A stretch of DNA of 27,675 bases from JBBSEZ01 sp038239195 (GCA_038239195.1 JBBSEZ010000080.1:1-27675); one strand, 5' to 3'; shown: positions 7,851-16,336, counted from the first letter of the stretch. Numbers and translations are program-made. Notes: generated by a model not told the origin, from the letters alone.

Positions 7851-8249
7851 TCACTTCCGCTCCCTCAGCAGCGGCTTGGGCCGCCGCTCCGGCGTCCCGA
7901 GGTCCACGCCCACGTACACCAGTTCCGCCTCCGTCACCTGCAACACCGCCCCATCGCGCTCCGCCTCGACCGCCACGCGGACGGTGATCGACGTCCGCCC
8001 GAAGCGCACGGGGGCCGTCAGAAAGCGCACCACGTCGCCGACCAGCACCGGCTTCTTGAACTCGACGCGGTTGATCGCCACCGTCACCACCGCGGGCGGT
8101 TCCCCGCCGGCCTGTACGACGGCGCGGCGGGCGCCGATGGCGCCGGCCGGATCGATGTAGCTGAGCAGGACCCCGCCGAAGATGGTGCCGTGCGGGCTGG
8201 TGTCGCGCGGCATCATCACGACCTGGATGGCGAGATAGGAATCGGACAT
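7851..8249 (-). CDS. Acyl-CoA thioesterase, hotdog fold (YciA/BFIT type)
   Basis: A 132-residue protein with an AAGGAG ribosome site seven bases before ATG 8249. It shows the hotdog thioesterase pattern of the YciA/acyl-CoA hydrolase type: VVMMPRDTSPHGTIFGGVLLSYIDPAGAIGA, in which the Asn usual in this family is Ser/Pro and the HG-x-IFGG-x-LL-x-x-ID core is intact, then VAINRVEFKKPVLVGDVVRF and the strand TSITVRVAVEAE. Such enzymes cleave acyl-CoA thioesters to free acid and CoA in the cytoplasm, usually as oligomers. The length is typical of one hotdog domain. It lies 28 bases after the MetE-like gene in the same direction, but no pathway link is evident. Confidence 0.88.
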   Translation of the reverse strand: MSDSYLAIQVVMMPRDTSPHGTIFGGVLLSYIDPAGAIGARRAVVQAGGEPPAVVTVAINRVEFKKPVLVGDVVRFLTAPVRFGRTSITVRVAVEAERDGAVLQVTEAELVYVGVDLGTPERRPKPLLRERK

Positions 8250-8277
8250 GGCGGAGCTCCTTGTCGAGGGGACGGCC

Positions 8278-9306
8278 CTAGCGCGCCGGCCGCAGTTCCT
8301 GGCGAACCAGCCGAACGCCCGCGACCATGTTGGCGAGCTTGCGGACCGCCAGGTGCCGGGGCGTCTGCGAGAAGCCGCAGTCGGGCGTCACGTGGACGCG
8401 CTCCGGCTCGATGTGGCGCAGGACCAGGCGCAGGCGCTCCGCGACCAGCTCCGGCGGCTCGACCCAGGTGTTCTTGACGTCGATCAGCCCGACCGCCAGA
8501 CCCATCGGCGCTGGCAGTTCGCGGGCCAGTTCGACCTCGGCCATCTCGCGGCTGGCGAACTCGAGCGCCAGCTGCTGGACCTTCGCCCGCCCCAGGTGAG
8601 GGAACAGCGGCCGATAGCTGCGCTGGCCGACCGCACGGGCCCGGTAGTTGCCGAAGCACAGGTGCATGCTCACCGTCGCCGTCACGCCCTCGACGGTGCG
8701 CGCGATGACGTCGAGAAACTCCTCCGGCCGATCGGGGTGGCAGGCGAAGCTCGGCTCGTCGAGTTGCAGAAACGCAACCCCCGCGGCCTGGAGGGCGCGC
8801 AACTCGCGGTTGACGACCGGGAGCAGCGCCTCGGTCACGGCACGGCGGTCGCGGTAGACGTCGCCGCCCTCGATGCAGCCGGCCAGGGTGAAGGGCCCCG
8901 GCACGGGCACCTTGAGCGGGGCGTCGGTCAGGGCGCGTGCCCTGCGATATTCGACGACAGTGCCCAGCCCGCGAGGCGCTTCGAGGGGGGCGGTACACCG
9001 ATAGCGCGAGCGCTGGTCGTGCGCGGGCGGGCCCCAGAGGCGGGCGGGGGGCAGCGGGACGAGGCCGGTCAGGGAGTCGTAGAAGCCGAGGTTGAAATCG
9101 ACGCGCTGCATCTCGCCGTCGCTGAGGAGGTCGGCGCCGGCGCGAAGCTGGTCGTCGAGGGCGAGGCGCGTGGCATCGCGCACGGCCTCGTCGCGGTCGT
9201 CGGGCCCGAACAGCTGGGGGGCGCGGGCGACGTCGTCGCAGAACTTGGCGTACCAGCCGGGGAAGGCCCAGCTCCCGATGACCGTGGCGGGGAGGAGAGT
9301 GTTCAT
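8278..9306 (-). CDS. Core methionine synthase-like protein (MetE C-terminal domain)
   Basis: A 342-residue protein matching only the catalytic C-terminal barrel of cobalamin-independent methionine synthase. It shows IGSWAFPGW at the start, DLLSDGEMQR (about 59-68), LQLDEPSFACH in mid-chain, the zinc-ligand pair MHLCFGN (His215, Cys217), GLIDVKN, and the third-ligand Cys310 in TPDCGFSQ. Full-length MetE is about 750 residues with an N-terminal copy of the barrel; short core forms are known in many bacteria and archaea and may use methyl donors other than methyltetrahydrofolate. The zinc ligands are intact, so methyl or alkyl transfer to a thiol is likely, but homocysteine as acceptor is an inference. 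It is co-directional with the DUF4262 gene upstream (27-base gap). Confidence 0.88.
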   Translation of the reverse strand: MNTLLPATVIGSWAFPGWYAKFCDDVARAPQLFGPDDRDEAVRDATRLALDDQLRAGADLLSDGEMQRVDFNLGFYDSLTGLVPLPPARLWGPPAHDQRSRYRCTAPLEAPRGLGTVVEYRRARALTDAPLKVPVPGPFTLAGCIEGGDVYRDRRAVTEALLPVVNRELRALQAAGVAFLQLDEPSFACHPDRPEEFLDVIARTVEGVTATVSMHLCFGNYRARAVGQRSYRPLFPHLGRAKVQQLALEFASREMAEVELARELPAPMGLAVGLIDVKNTWVEPPELVAERLRLVLRHIEPERVHVTPDCGFSQTPRHLAVRKLANMVAGVRLVRQELRPAR

Positions 9307-9333
9307 GCTGGCAGTGTATGCGCGGGGCGGCGA

Positions 9334-10137
9334 TCAATCAGGGTCATCGCCCCCCGGCGCCCGCTGCCACGGCTCGCCGGGCGCCCCCCGGCTCGCCCGC
9401 CACCCCACGGGCAGGTCCGCCAGTTCGGCGAGGCTCGGGTCGAGCTTGACCACGTGCCCCAGGCACACGATCATGGCGTCGGCGAGCTCCACGGGCCCGC
9501 CGTGGAGGAACTGCCAGGCCTCGTCGTCGTCGTGCGCCACGAGCAGGATCGGCTGATGCTCGCGGACGACCTGTCGCGTGGTGAAAGTAATCGCGTTGGG
9601 AGGGTCGGCGAACAACCAGTCGCCCGTCGAACGCAGCAACTCGACGGCACGGGCCGCCACCGGCTCGCTCTCGTGGAGGAGCGGTTGTGCCCACCGCCAC
9701 CCCTCGTTGAATTCCGGCTCCCAGGGGAAGCGCTGCTTCTTGTCCGGCCAGAGGCACTGCAACGCCGGGAACTCGCTGCCCTGGTAGAACCACCTCGCGT
9801 AGCCCAGGAACGGGCGATACCAACCCTCGTCTACCGGCCGGAAGGCGCAGCGCACGCCCTCCAGAATGTCCGGGTGCTCCTGCCCCGCCTCGAAGCGCTT
9901 GCCCGCCTGGACTTCCTCCCCGACGCCGTTCACCACCGCGCCGAGGAGCTCGAGCGGCAATCCGAAGACGACCACCTCGGGATGGCCGAAGGAGTGGAAC
10001 AGCCCGATGGAGAAGGCCCAGCCCGGCTTGCCTTCCTCCGGGGGGATCAGAACGACGTGCCAGCCGACGTCCTCAACGTCGTGGAGCAACTTCCGGTCGC
10101 TGTCGTCCAGGCCGGCGTCTGCCAACGTGCGCACCAT
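9334..10137 (-). CDS. DUF4262 domain protein
   Basis: A 267-residue protein with GGAGGAG seven bases before ATG 10137. The N-terminal half carries the DUF4262 pattern: DVGWHVVLIPPEEGKPGWAF then SIGLFHSFGHPEVVVFGLP (about 24-62), a small alpha/beta family of unknown function. The C-terminal half (VVREHQPILLVAHDDDEAWQFL, then an acidic and Trp-rich tail) has a strand-rich look and a second possible domain that I do not recognise. There is no signal peptide. It is the first gene of the minus-strand run that continues into the MetE-like gene. Function unknown; DUF4262 proteins are sometimes found near immunity-type genes, but nothing here supports that role. Confidence 0.85.
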   Translation of the reverse strand: MVRTLADAGLDDSDRKLLHDVEDVGWHVVLIPPEEGKPGWAFSIGLFHSFGHPEVVVFGLPLELLGAVVNGVGEEVQAGKRFEAGQEHPDILEGVRCAFRPVDEGWYRPFLGYARWFYQGSEFPALQCLWPDKKQRFPWEPEFNEGWRWAQPLLHESEPVAARAVELLRSTGDWLFADPPNAITFTTRQVVREHQPILLVAHDDDEAWQFLHGGPVELADAMIVCLGHVVKLDPSLAELADLPVGWRASRGAPGEPWQRAPGGDDPD

Positions 10138-10265
10138 GCGACATCTCCTCCCCTGCGGCTGCTCAGTTCGGTGGAGAATACGGCCGGGCTTCGCGCCGCG
10201 TCAATGAAAAAGCGCCCGTGGGGCCGCTTCCGCGATGCCGTGGGCCAGGAAAACGGCCGTTCCTC

Positions 10266-10294
10266 TTGAACCTCCGCGCCGCGTCGAGTATCTT
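10266..10294 (+). promoter_or_regulatory. Promoter of tRNA-Ser
   Basis: TTGAAC (10266-10271) and TATCTT (10289-10294) match four of six bases each of the -35 and -10 boxes with the ideal 17-base spacing. The -10 ends 24 bases before the mature tRNA, a normal distance for a tRNA promoter. Confidence 0.55.
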
Positions 10295-10318
10295 GCTGAA
10301 AGAGTTGCCGACGCCCCC

Positions 10319-10407
10319 GGAGAGGTGGCTGAGTGGCCGATAGCACCGCTTTGCTAAAGCGGCGTGGGGGTCAAACCCCACCGCGGGTTCAAATCCCGCC
10401 CTCTCCG
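10319..10407 (+). tRNA. tRNA-Ser (anticodon GCU)
   Basis: An 89-base class II tRNA. The acceptor stem pairs GGAGAGG (10319-10325) with CCTCTCC (10400-10406), with G10407 as discriminator, as in serine tRNAs. The anticodon arm is CCGCT / TTGCTAA / AGCGG with anticodon GCT at 10353-10355, which reads AGC and AGU. A long variable arm (GTGGGG...CCCCAC) follows, then the T arm GCGGG-TTCAAAT-CCCGC. The CCA end is not encoded. Confidence 0.97.
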
Positions 10408-10787
10408 CTCGATCCGCCCGCAAGGGCCTCCTGTCGCCGAATAAGCCCCTTCGCCTCCCTCCCCGGTCGTTCGGGGGCGCGCGGGAACGTCTTGGCGCAA
10501 CCGTACCGCAACCGTGAACCTGCCGTTGCTCGCCCGGCGCCCGGTTGTGCCGCTTCGGCAGACGCGTTCCCCCGCGCGGGGGCTCCGCGTCAAGGAAGTT
10601 GATCCGGTAAGGCGGAGAAGAGGCACGCATGGGGGCGTGCGGCAGGCTCGGTCCGCCCGCAACGAGAAACGGCCTCCGCAGCCACAGGCGAAACCGCGTG
10701 GCTGACCTTGTGGCGATTCGAGGCCCGGGGTTACAGTGGCCCTCACGGTGAGACCGCCGATCAGCCTCCGCATGCGTCGAGGGACGG
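10408..10787. other. 380-base stretch without a convincing gene
   Basis: Between tRNA-Ser and the Uma2 gene I find no frame with a ribosome site and protein-like composition. Open frames on the minus strand here run into the tRNA and read as the Arg/Gly-rich nonsense typical of antisense-tRNA frames. A perfect 14-base palindrome (CCCCC-GCGC-GGGGG) lies at 10569-10582. Integrated elements often insert at tRNA-Ser genes, but I see no integrase or duplicated tRNA end. Confidence 0.6.
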
Positions 10788-11483
10788 ATGATGAAGCCGC
10801 GCTCGCGAACACCCAGGAAGCCGCCGCTGCCGCCGTTGCACAACGGCGACCACCTGACGCAGGTCGAGTTCCACCGCCGATATGAGGCTTATCCAGAGGA
10901 CGTGAAGGTTGAGCTGATCGGAGGCATCGTCTACGTGGCTTCTCCTCTCAAACGAGTGCACGGCACTTACCACCCCGAAGTGAGCTTCGTCCTCACCCGT
11001 TACAAGGTCGGCACGCCCGGTGTGGAAGTCGCCGACAACATGACGGCGATTTTCGGCGAGGAGAGCGAGCCGCAGCCGGACCTGATGTTGCGCCTGCTGA
11101 AGGAGTGCGGCGGGCAGTCGAATTACAACGAGGAAGAGTACCTGGTCGGCGCGCCCGAGCTCATCGCGGAGGTGGCGCACAGCAGCCGGGCCATCGACAT
11201 GGGGAAGAAACGCCAGGACTACCTGGAGGCCGGGGCGAAGGAATACGTCGTCCTGTGCGTGGAGGAGCAGGAACTGCACTGGTTCCACTTCCCCGCGCGG
11301 CGCAAGTTGAAGCCGGACCGGAACGGGGTGTGGAAGTCGCGCATCTTCCCCGGGCTGTGGATCGACGGCCCGGCCCTGCTGGCGCGCGATTCGGCGCGGC
11401 TGATGGCGGCCGTTCAGCAAGGCCTGGCCACGCCGGAACACGCGGCGTTCGCACGCCAGCTCCAGGAGAAGCTGGGTCGCTGA
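10788..11483 (+). CDS. Uma2 family endonuclease-like protein (DUF820)
   Basis: A 231-residue protein. Two adjacent ATGs (10788, 10791) could start it; GAGGGA (10779-10784) is better spaced for the second. It has the Uma2/DUF820 PD-(D/E)xK nuclease pattern: VELIGGIVYVASPLKRVHG (near 42-60), EPQPDLMLRLL with the catalytic Asp, and PELIAEVAHSSRAIDMGKKRQDYLEAGAKEY-like sequence supplying the Glu and Lys of the active site (described in segments: PELIAEVAHSS, MGKKRQDYLEAG). These proteins are very abundant in Cyanobacteria and Planctomycetes, and nuclease activity is predicted rather than shown for most. The Arg/Pro-rich N terminus (1-17) is outside the domain. It stands alone, with no methylase or toxin-antitoxin partner next to it. 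Confidence 0.9.
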   Translation: MMKPRSRTPRKPPLPPLHNGDHLTQVEFHRRYEAYPEDVKVELIGGIVYVASPLKRVHGTYHPEVSFVLTRYKVGTPGVEVADNMTAIFGEESEPQPDLMLRLLKECGGQSNYNEEEYLVGAPELIAEVAHSSRAIDMGKKRQDYLEAGAKEYVVLCVEEQELHWFHFPARRKLKPDRNGVWKSRIFPGLWIDGPALLARDSARLMAAVQQGLATPEHAAFARQLQEKLGR

Positions 11484-11518
11484 CCAGCCACGTCCATACA
11501 CCAGACGGAAGAGAGCGA

Positions 11519-13522
11519 TCACGCCTGGCTGGCCCAGCGCAGCCAGAGGGTAGCTCGAGCGTCACTCGGCATGCGCCAGTCGCCGCGCGGCGACAGGCTG
11601 ATCGAGCCGACCTTCGGCCCATCGGGCAGGCAGGAGCGCTTGAACTGGTTGGCGAAGAAGCGCCGCACGAACACCTGTAACCAGCGTCGCACCTCTTCGG
11701 GCGAATAAGGCTTCGCGAAAGTCGTCTGCCCCGCCAGGAAGAGCACCTTTTCCGGCGTCGCCCCGTAGCGCAGGAAGTGGAACAGGAAGAAGTCGTGCAG
11801 CTCGTAGGGCCCGACCGCGCTTTCGGTCGCCTGCACGGACTGCCCCGCCGCGTCGGTCGGCAGCAACTCGGGCCCGATGGGGGTATCGACGACGTCGAGA
11901 AGGGTGGCCCGGGCCTCGCCCTCGAACTCGTTGCGCGCCGCCCAATCGACGAGGAACTTCACGAGCGTCTTGGGGATGCTGGAGTTGGGGTTGTACATGC
12001 TCATGTGGTCGCCGTTGTAGGTACACCACCCCAGCGCCGACTCCGACACGTCGCCCGTGCCGATCACGAAGCCGGTGTTCATCAGCAGGCTGGTGCGCAG
12101 CCGCGCCTGCACGTTCTCGAAGACGAGGTCGTCGCGCCCCTCCGCCCCCGGCCCCTTCAGGCGATCGACGAGCGCTTCGAGCCCCAGCCCGTCGAGCCGG
12201 ATGCCGAACGGCCGATGGTCGAGGGCTCGCATCTCCTCCAGACAGAGGGGGCGAATGTCCACCTCGCGGGCCGAGACGCCGAGCTGGCGCATGAGGTCGC
12301 GGGCGTTGTCGCGCGTGCGGCCCGTGGTGCCGAAGCCCGGCATCGTCAGCGCGCGGATGCGCTCGCGCGGCACGCCCAGCGCGTCCATCGTCTTGCACGT
12401 CACCAGGAGAGCGAGCGTCGAGTCGAGCCCGCCGGAGATGCCGATGGCCACCGGCGGCTTGCCCACGTGTTCGAGGCGCTTGGCCAGCCCGGCTACCTGC
12501 GTCTGGAAGATGTCCTCGCAGCGCTCGCGCAGCTCCGCCTGGCCCTTGGGCACGAACGGGTGGGCATCGACGGTGCGGCGCAGGTCGGAGCGCGGCGCCG
12601 CGGCCAGCTCGAAGCCAACGCGCGCGAAGTCGCGGCGCGGGCCGACGTAGAGCGATGCATCGCCGAAACTGTTGGTGCGCAGGCGGTCGGCCCGGAGGCG
12701 ATCGAGATCGACGTCGTGAATCAGCAGCGACGGCTCGCGGGCGAAGCGCTTCGACTCGGCGAGGAGCGTGCCGTTCTCGGCGATGAGGCAGTGTCCACCA
12801 AAGACGACGTCGGTGGTCGATTCCCACACCCCGCAGGAGGCGTAGACGTAGGCGGCCATGCAGCGGCCCGACTGGTTGACGACGAGCTGCCGGCGGTAGG
12901 CCGCCTTGCCGATCACCTCATTGCTGGCCGAGAGGTTGACGAGCAGGGTGGCGCCCGCGAGGGCCTGCGCCGAACTGGGGGGGACCGGCACCCACAGGTC
13001 CTCGCAGATCTCGACTCCGATCGTCAGGCACTCGACGTCGCTGGCGGCGAACAGCCGGTCGGTGCCGAAGGGGACGGAGGCGCTGCCGAGCATGACCTCC
13101 CGGCTGCGGGCGGTGGCGGCGGCGGCGAACCATCTCCCCTCGTAAAACTCCTTGTAGTTGGGGATGAACGACTTGGGGACGATGCCGAGTACCTTGCCGC
13201 GCTGGAGCACGGCGGCGCAGTTGAAGACCTGATCATCGACCGCCAGAGGCAGGCCGACGATGGCGACGCCGGTGAACGCGGCGGCGCTTGCCTGAACGAG
13301 GCGCGCGAGGCCGGCGATGGCGCCGGCGAGCAGGACGTTGTGCTGGAACAGGTCGGCGCAGGTGTAGCCGGTGAGGCAGAGCTCGGGGAAGACGAGGACG
13401 GCGACGCCCTCGGCCTCGGCCTGTTCCATCAGGGAGAGGATTTGGGTGACGTTGAAGTCGCAATCGGCCACGCGGAGTGCGGGGCAGGCGGCGGCGACGC
13501 GCAGGAAACCGTGCTGAATCAT
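11519..13522 (-). CDS. nadE: Glutamine-dependent NAD+ synthetase
   Basis: A 667-residue two-domain enzyme that amidates deamido-NAD+ to NAD+ with ATP and glutamine. ATG 13522 gives the family N terminus MIQHGFLRVAAACP; an upstream in-frame TTG would add nine unrelated residues. The N-terminal nitrilase-like glutaminase carries the triad in FPELCLTGY (Glu), VPKSFIPNYKEFYE (Lys) and GVEICEDLW (Cys). The C-terminal synthetase domain has the ATP loop SGGLDS (about 363-368) and GTGDVSESALGWCTYNGDHM. The length matches the long bacterial form (about 680 residues, as in mycobacteria), which makes ammonia from glutamine through an internal tunnel. The same window also holds a PRPP synthase and a NAPRT-like gene on this strand. 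No strong ribosome site is seen. Confidence 0.96.
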   Translation of the reverse strand: MIQHGFLRVAAACPALRVADCDFNVTQILSLMEQAEAEGVAVLVFPELCLTGYTCADLFQHNVLLAGAIAGLARLVQASAAAFTGVAIVGLPLAVDDQVFNCAAVLQRGKVLGIVPKSFIPNYKEFYEGRWFAAAATARSREVMLGSASVPFGTDRLFAASDVECLTIGVEICEDLWVPVPPSSAQALAGATLLVNLSASNEVIGKAAYRRQLVVNQSGRCMAAYVYASCGVWESTTDVVFGGHCLIAENGTLLAESKRFAREPSLLIHDVDLDRLRADRLRTNSFGDASLYVGPRRDFARVGFELAAAPRSDLRRTVDAHPFVPKGQAELRERCEDIFQTQVAGLAKRLEHVGKPPVAIGISGGLDSTLALLVTCKTMDALGVPRERIRALTMPGFGTTGRTRDNARDLMRQLGVSAREVDIRPLCLEEMRALDHRPFGIRLDGLGLEALVDRLKGPGAEGRDDLVFENVQARLRTSLLMNTGFVIGTGDVSESALGWCTYNGDHMSMYNPNSSIPKTLVKFLVDWAARNEFEGEARATLLDVVDTPIGPELLPTDAAGQSVQATESAVGPYELHDFFLFHFLRYGATPEKVLFLAGQTTFAKPYSPEEVRRWLQVFVRRFFANQFKRSCLPDGPKVGSISLSPRGDWRMPSDARATLWLRWASQA

Positions 13523-13588
13523 AGTTTGAATGTCATGGAGCCCGCGCAACCTATCAACACATCTGAGCTGGCAGAAGTCGGGTTGCCT

Positions 13589-14038
13589 CTATGAGGTGCC
13601 CTGCAAAGCAGCCCATACTTCGGGCTGTTGAGACCGCAATCGCCTCTCGAGTGCGCCGACAATGTTGCCCGCAAGGAGTTGAGGCCCCTGGAGGAAAGTC
13701 CCGATCGGGACCTCGCTTGAACGCCCAAATGGTCTGAGCAGGTCGTCCACCAGTAGCGGGGGGCAGACAGCCAAGCAGCGATTAGGTTCTCCCCAAACAA
13801 CGTATCGCTGCGCGTCGTCACCCAAATCCTCTGTGCGTGAAACAACCATGACTTCCATAAGATAACCGAATGTGCGTTCGGGCATTTCACACCTACCGCC
13901 CGAGGTGAACATCCAGATGCGATCGCCAGCCGGGCAGCAGAACAACCTGCCCGCATTCGTCCGCCAACCCGAACAGGGCCATCTCCCATCGGCGCTTTCT
14001 GGCACAAAGTCTCGCCAGAACACTCTCCAGTCGGCCAT
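13589..14038 (-). CDS. Hypothetical protein, lower-GC orphan
   Basis: A 149-residue soluble protein with GGAG seven bases before ATG 14038. I do not recognise a family. It is Trp-rich at the N terminus (MADWRVFWRDF), then has several cysteines (RLFCCPAG, GGRCEMPER, NRCLAVCPP) and a C-terminal helix ending ERRLRSQQPEVWAALQ. The domain looks alpha/beta with central strands YLMEVMVVSR and RYVVWGEP. Base composition is visibly less GC-rich than its neighbours, which suggests recent arrival or relaxed codon choice. It lies 66 bases before nadE and 42 bases after the membrane-anchored gene, all in one direction, so it may be part of a loose operon. Function unknown. Confidence 0.7.
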   Translation of the reverse strand: MADWRVFWRDFVPESADGRWPCSGWRTNAGRLFCCPAGDRIWMFTSGGRCEMPERTFGYLMEVMVVSRTEDLGDDAQRYVVWGEPNRCLAVCPPLLVDDLLRPFGRSSEVPIGTFLQGPQLLAGNIVGALERRLRSQQPEVWAALQGTS

Positions 14039-14080
14039 TGCAGCCCTCCACTTCCGCGCAATGATTGAACGTCAGGAAGT

Positions 14081-14557
14081 TCACTCGTGCTTCGCGATCG
14101 CGGCGTCGAGTTCTTCCTTCGTGAGTACCTCCACCGAGCCGTTCATCATAACAACCGCCACGCAGCGCGGCGAGGCGGCGCACCAGGCAAGGATCGTGCG
14201 CGCGTTTACCTCGGGGCTTGCGCCGCGCACCACCCCGTAACGAACCTCGATCGCGGGCTCGGCGTCGGTGAGCAGCCGAACGTCCAGGTCGCGGTCGTCG
14301 GGGAAGGAGAGCTTCCGGCTCTCTTCCGCCGACATCTCCTTCTTCGCCAGGAACGGAAGGAGGTCGGCCACCTTGGCGGGGGGCTTTTTCTTGACGTCGA
14401 GGTGCCGGTTGTAGGCGCGGGCGACTTCCTGGAGGGCGGGAGAGACCGTTTCCACGAACTGCTGCTCGGCCTGATGCACCTGGTAGGCGCGCCAGCCGAA
14501 ATATCCGCCCAGGACCAGGAGGAGCAGGATCGCCCAAAGCAGGTACGCCCAGCGCAT
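14081..14557 (-). CDS. Membrane-anchored protein of unknown function
   Basis: A 158-residue protein starting at ATG 14557; the open frame upstream of this overlaps the DUF4058 tail and reads as Arg/Ser-rich shadow. Residues 4-22 (YLLWAILLLLVLGGYFGWRAY) form one membrane helix, so the rest is anchored. A helical part follows (EQQFVETVSPALQEVARAYNRHL), then DLLPFLAKKEMSAEESRKL and a strand-rich end with IEVRYGVVRG, TILAWCAASPRCVAVVMMNG and VEVLTKEELDAAI. The final segment, a displayed value followed by a motif for a query, resembles the small pilin-like domains near planctomycete DUF1559 proteins, but I would not assign it. It lies 46 bases after the DUF4058 gene in the same direction. Confidence 0.72.
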   Translation of the reverse strand: MRWAYLLWAILLLLVLGGYFGWRAYQVHQAEQQFVETVSPALQEVARAYNRHLDVKKKPPAKVADLLPFLAKKEMSAEESRKLSFPDDRDLDVRLLTDAEPAIEVRYGVVRGASPEVNARTILAWCAASPRCVAVVMMNGSVEVLTKEELDAAIAKHE

Positions 14558-14603
14558 GGCTCTCGCCCTCGGGGTGCTCGACGTCGCGCCGACGCGCGCC
14601 CGC

Positions 14604-15359
14604 TCAAACCGAGGGCGGCTCGACCACGCGCCGCCAGCGACGCGGGACTGCGTTCCAGGCGGCCTGGTAGGTCGCCTCCAGAGGGACGGCAACGTGAGCT
14701 CCCGGCTCCAGAAATAGCGGCATGTCCGGGAGGGGGTCGCCGACCGCCACCGCCTCCACATAGGCACGCACCGTCAAGGTGGACTCGTAGGCCGCCAGGG
14801 TGAGCGGCTTGTCGGCGGGGGCGTCAAAGCCCTGGCCGGTGATCTCCTCCCAGATGGCCCCGTGAATGCCGTGCGGATCGCGCCGCCCGGGCGGAAGTAG
14901 ATCGAGGATGAGCAGGTGAATCCGCTGGTCCAGTAACTCGGCCGCCTTCTCGACAAAGGAGCGTAGGGCATTCCGGGCGGCCTTGTTGCCCGGCGAGACG
15001 ACTTCGACCATCGCCACGACCTGGTCGCCGCTCACGTGCCTCACCGCCACCCTGTTCTGCTTGCGCCGGTAAAACTCCATTTCCGTTTCGGCGGCGAGCC
15101 GAGCCTTCGGCGGGGCAAGTAACAGCCCCCCGCCCGTGGAAGGAGCGGTCGGGGAGAGGGCCGGCCCCGATTCGCCGTTCGGCGGGCCTCCCAGGGTCAG
15201 GACGTCTGGCCCGAACCCGGCCGCGTGCTGCTCCGCCAAGGCGTAATAGTCGTCGGGCAGCAAGCCCGCATTCAGCGCCCGTTTGATCTCTTCGATCCAG
15301 GCGTGATGGAAATCGTGGAAGATGCCTGCCTCGACGCGGGACCAATCGTGAACGGGCAT
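14604..15359 (-). CDS. DUF4058 protein
   Basis: A 251-residue protein with GGAGGA five bases before ATG 15359. The N-terminal signature VEAGIFHDFHHAWIEEIKRALN followed by GLLPDDYYALAEQH is that of DUF4058, a cytoplasmic family of unknown function frequent in Planctomycetes and Cyanobacteria, often in many copies. The middle has VAVRHVSGDQVVAMVEVVSPGNKA (about 102-125), whose EVVSPxNK motif recalls the PD-(D/E)xK-like Uma2 fold, and a C-terminal part ending YQAAWNAVPRRWR. It is read from the same strand as the Prs gene (28 bases upstream). The family call is confident; the function is not known. Confidence 0.88.
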   Translation of the reverse strand: MPVHDWSRVEAGIFHDFHHAWIEEIKRALNAGLLPDDYYALAEQHAAGFGPDVLTLGGPPNGESGPALSPTAPSTGGGLLLAPPKARLAAETEMEFYRRKQNRVAVRHVSGDQVVAMVEVVSPGNKAARNALRSFVEKAAELLDQRIHLLILDLLPPGRRDPHGIHGAIWEEITGQGFDAPADKPLTLAAYESTLTVRAYVEAVAVGDPLPDMPLFLEPGAHVAVPLEATYQAAWNAVPRRWRRVVEPPSV

Positions 15360-15387
15360 GATCGTCCTCCTTCCTCTCGGGCCCTCC

Positions 15388-16320
15388 TCACTCTACCAAA
15401 CGCCGCACCACCTCCGCAAACACGTCCGCCACCGACACCACCTCGAACCTCGCCCGCCCCTCCACGAGCCGATGGTTCGGGTGCGTGTCCGTCCCGATCA
15501 CCTTCAGCAGCGGCGCCGCCTCTAGCCGCTCGACCGTCCCCGGCGGCAGCACCAGGTGCGTTGCCACCGCATGAACGCTTGCCGCGCCCGCCTGCCGATA
15601 CGCCTCCGCTGCCTGGATCAGAGAGCCGCCCGTGCGAATCATGTCGTCGAAGATCACCACGTCGCGCCCCGCCACGTCCCCGACCACCGCGTTGATGCGC
15701 GTCGTCGATCCGCTCAGGCGCTTCTTGTGGATGAGCGCCACCGGGGCGTGCAGCCGATTGGCGAACGCCTCGACCCACTTGGCGCGGCCCATGTCGGTCG
15801 AGGCCAGACAGAGGTTCGGCAGGCGTAGCCCGGCGATGGCCTCCACGATTTTGCGATCGGCGTAGAGCTCCAGCGCCACCGTATCGCCCTCGAAATAGTG
15901 GACGATCCCGGCCGCGTGCAGGTCCATCACCACCACCCAGTTGCCGCGCGGCGTGCGCGGGATGGCGGAGAGCTGGCGAGCAATCGTCTTGGCCGTCACC
16001 ACCTCGCCGGGCCGCGTCGCCCGCTCCATCGTCGAGTAGCCGAAGTAGGGCAGGACCAGCACCAGCGACGCCGCCCCGCCCTTCGCCGCGGCACAGCCCA
16101 GCCGGTAGACCTCGTCGAGGCTGGCGGCGCTGTCGGTCGCCCCGACGAGGACGACGTGCTGCCCGAGCAGGCCGAAGCGGTCGTCGAGGGCGAAGCGCAG
16201 ATACGCCTCGCCGTCGGGGAACTGCTCGCGCTCGACGGCGGAGACGGCGACGCCCAGGTGGCAGGCGAGTCGCTCGGCGAACGGCAGCGAGGTTGTTGTC
16301 GATGCGAGGATGGTGTTCAC
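15388..16320 (-). CDS. prs: Ribose-phosphate pyrophosphokinase (PRPP synthase)
   Basis: A 310-residue enzyme that makes PRPP from ribose 5-phosphate and ATP in the cytoplasm. It shows REQFPDGEAYLR (31-42, substrate region), PYFGYSTMERATRPGE (91-106, ATP-binding part), DLHAAGIVHYF (133-143) and the PRPP-binding loop VIFDDMIRTGG (222-232). The length is family-typical. The start is GTG 16320, with a G-rich but weak ribosome site. It lies 16 bases after the stop of the NAPRT-like gene, so the product PRPP is the substrate of the preceding gene's enzyme; such pairing is known for NAD salvage operons. It is somewhat divergent from housekeeping Prs, so it may be a dedicated second copy. Confidence 0.93.
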   Translation of the reverse strand: MNTILASTTTSLPFAERLACHLGVAVSAVEREQFPDGEAYLRFALDDRFGLLGQHVVLVGATDSAASLDEVYRLGCAAAKGGAASLVLVLPYFGYSTMERATRPGEVVTAKTIARQLSAIPRTPRGNWVVVMDLHAAGIVHYFEGDTVALELYADRKIVEAIAGLRLPNLCLASTDMGRAKWVEAFANRLHAPVALIHKKRLSGSTTRINAVVGDVAGRDVVIFDDMIRTGGSLIQAAEAYRQAGAASVHAVATHLVLPPGTVERLEAAPLLKVIGTDTHPNHRLVEGRARFEVVSVADVFAEVVRRLVE

Positions 16321-16336
16321 GTGCTGCCCCCGGTGG

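Noticed and set aside
10319..10787. An integration site of a mobile element at tRNA-Ser
   Set aside because: No integrase, no duplicated tRNA 3-prime end and no composition shift was found.
10163..10843. Minus-strand open frames across tRNA-Ser and the gene-free stretch
   Set aside because: They run antisense through the tRNA and read as the Arg/Gly-rich sequence with a PAVGFDP-type stretch that is typical of false genes over serine tRNAs; no ribosome site.
10788..11483. Uma2 gene as part of a restriction or toxin system
   Set aside because: No methylase, antitoxin or specificity gene adjoins it; Uma2 genes of this kind are usually solitary.
11777..13594. Long plus-strand open frame (605 codons) over nadE
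   Set aside because: It is Glu/Val/Ala-rich shadow of a clear NAD synthetase on the minus strand.
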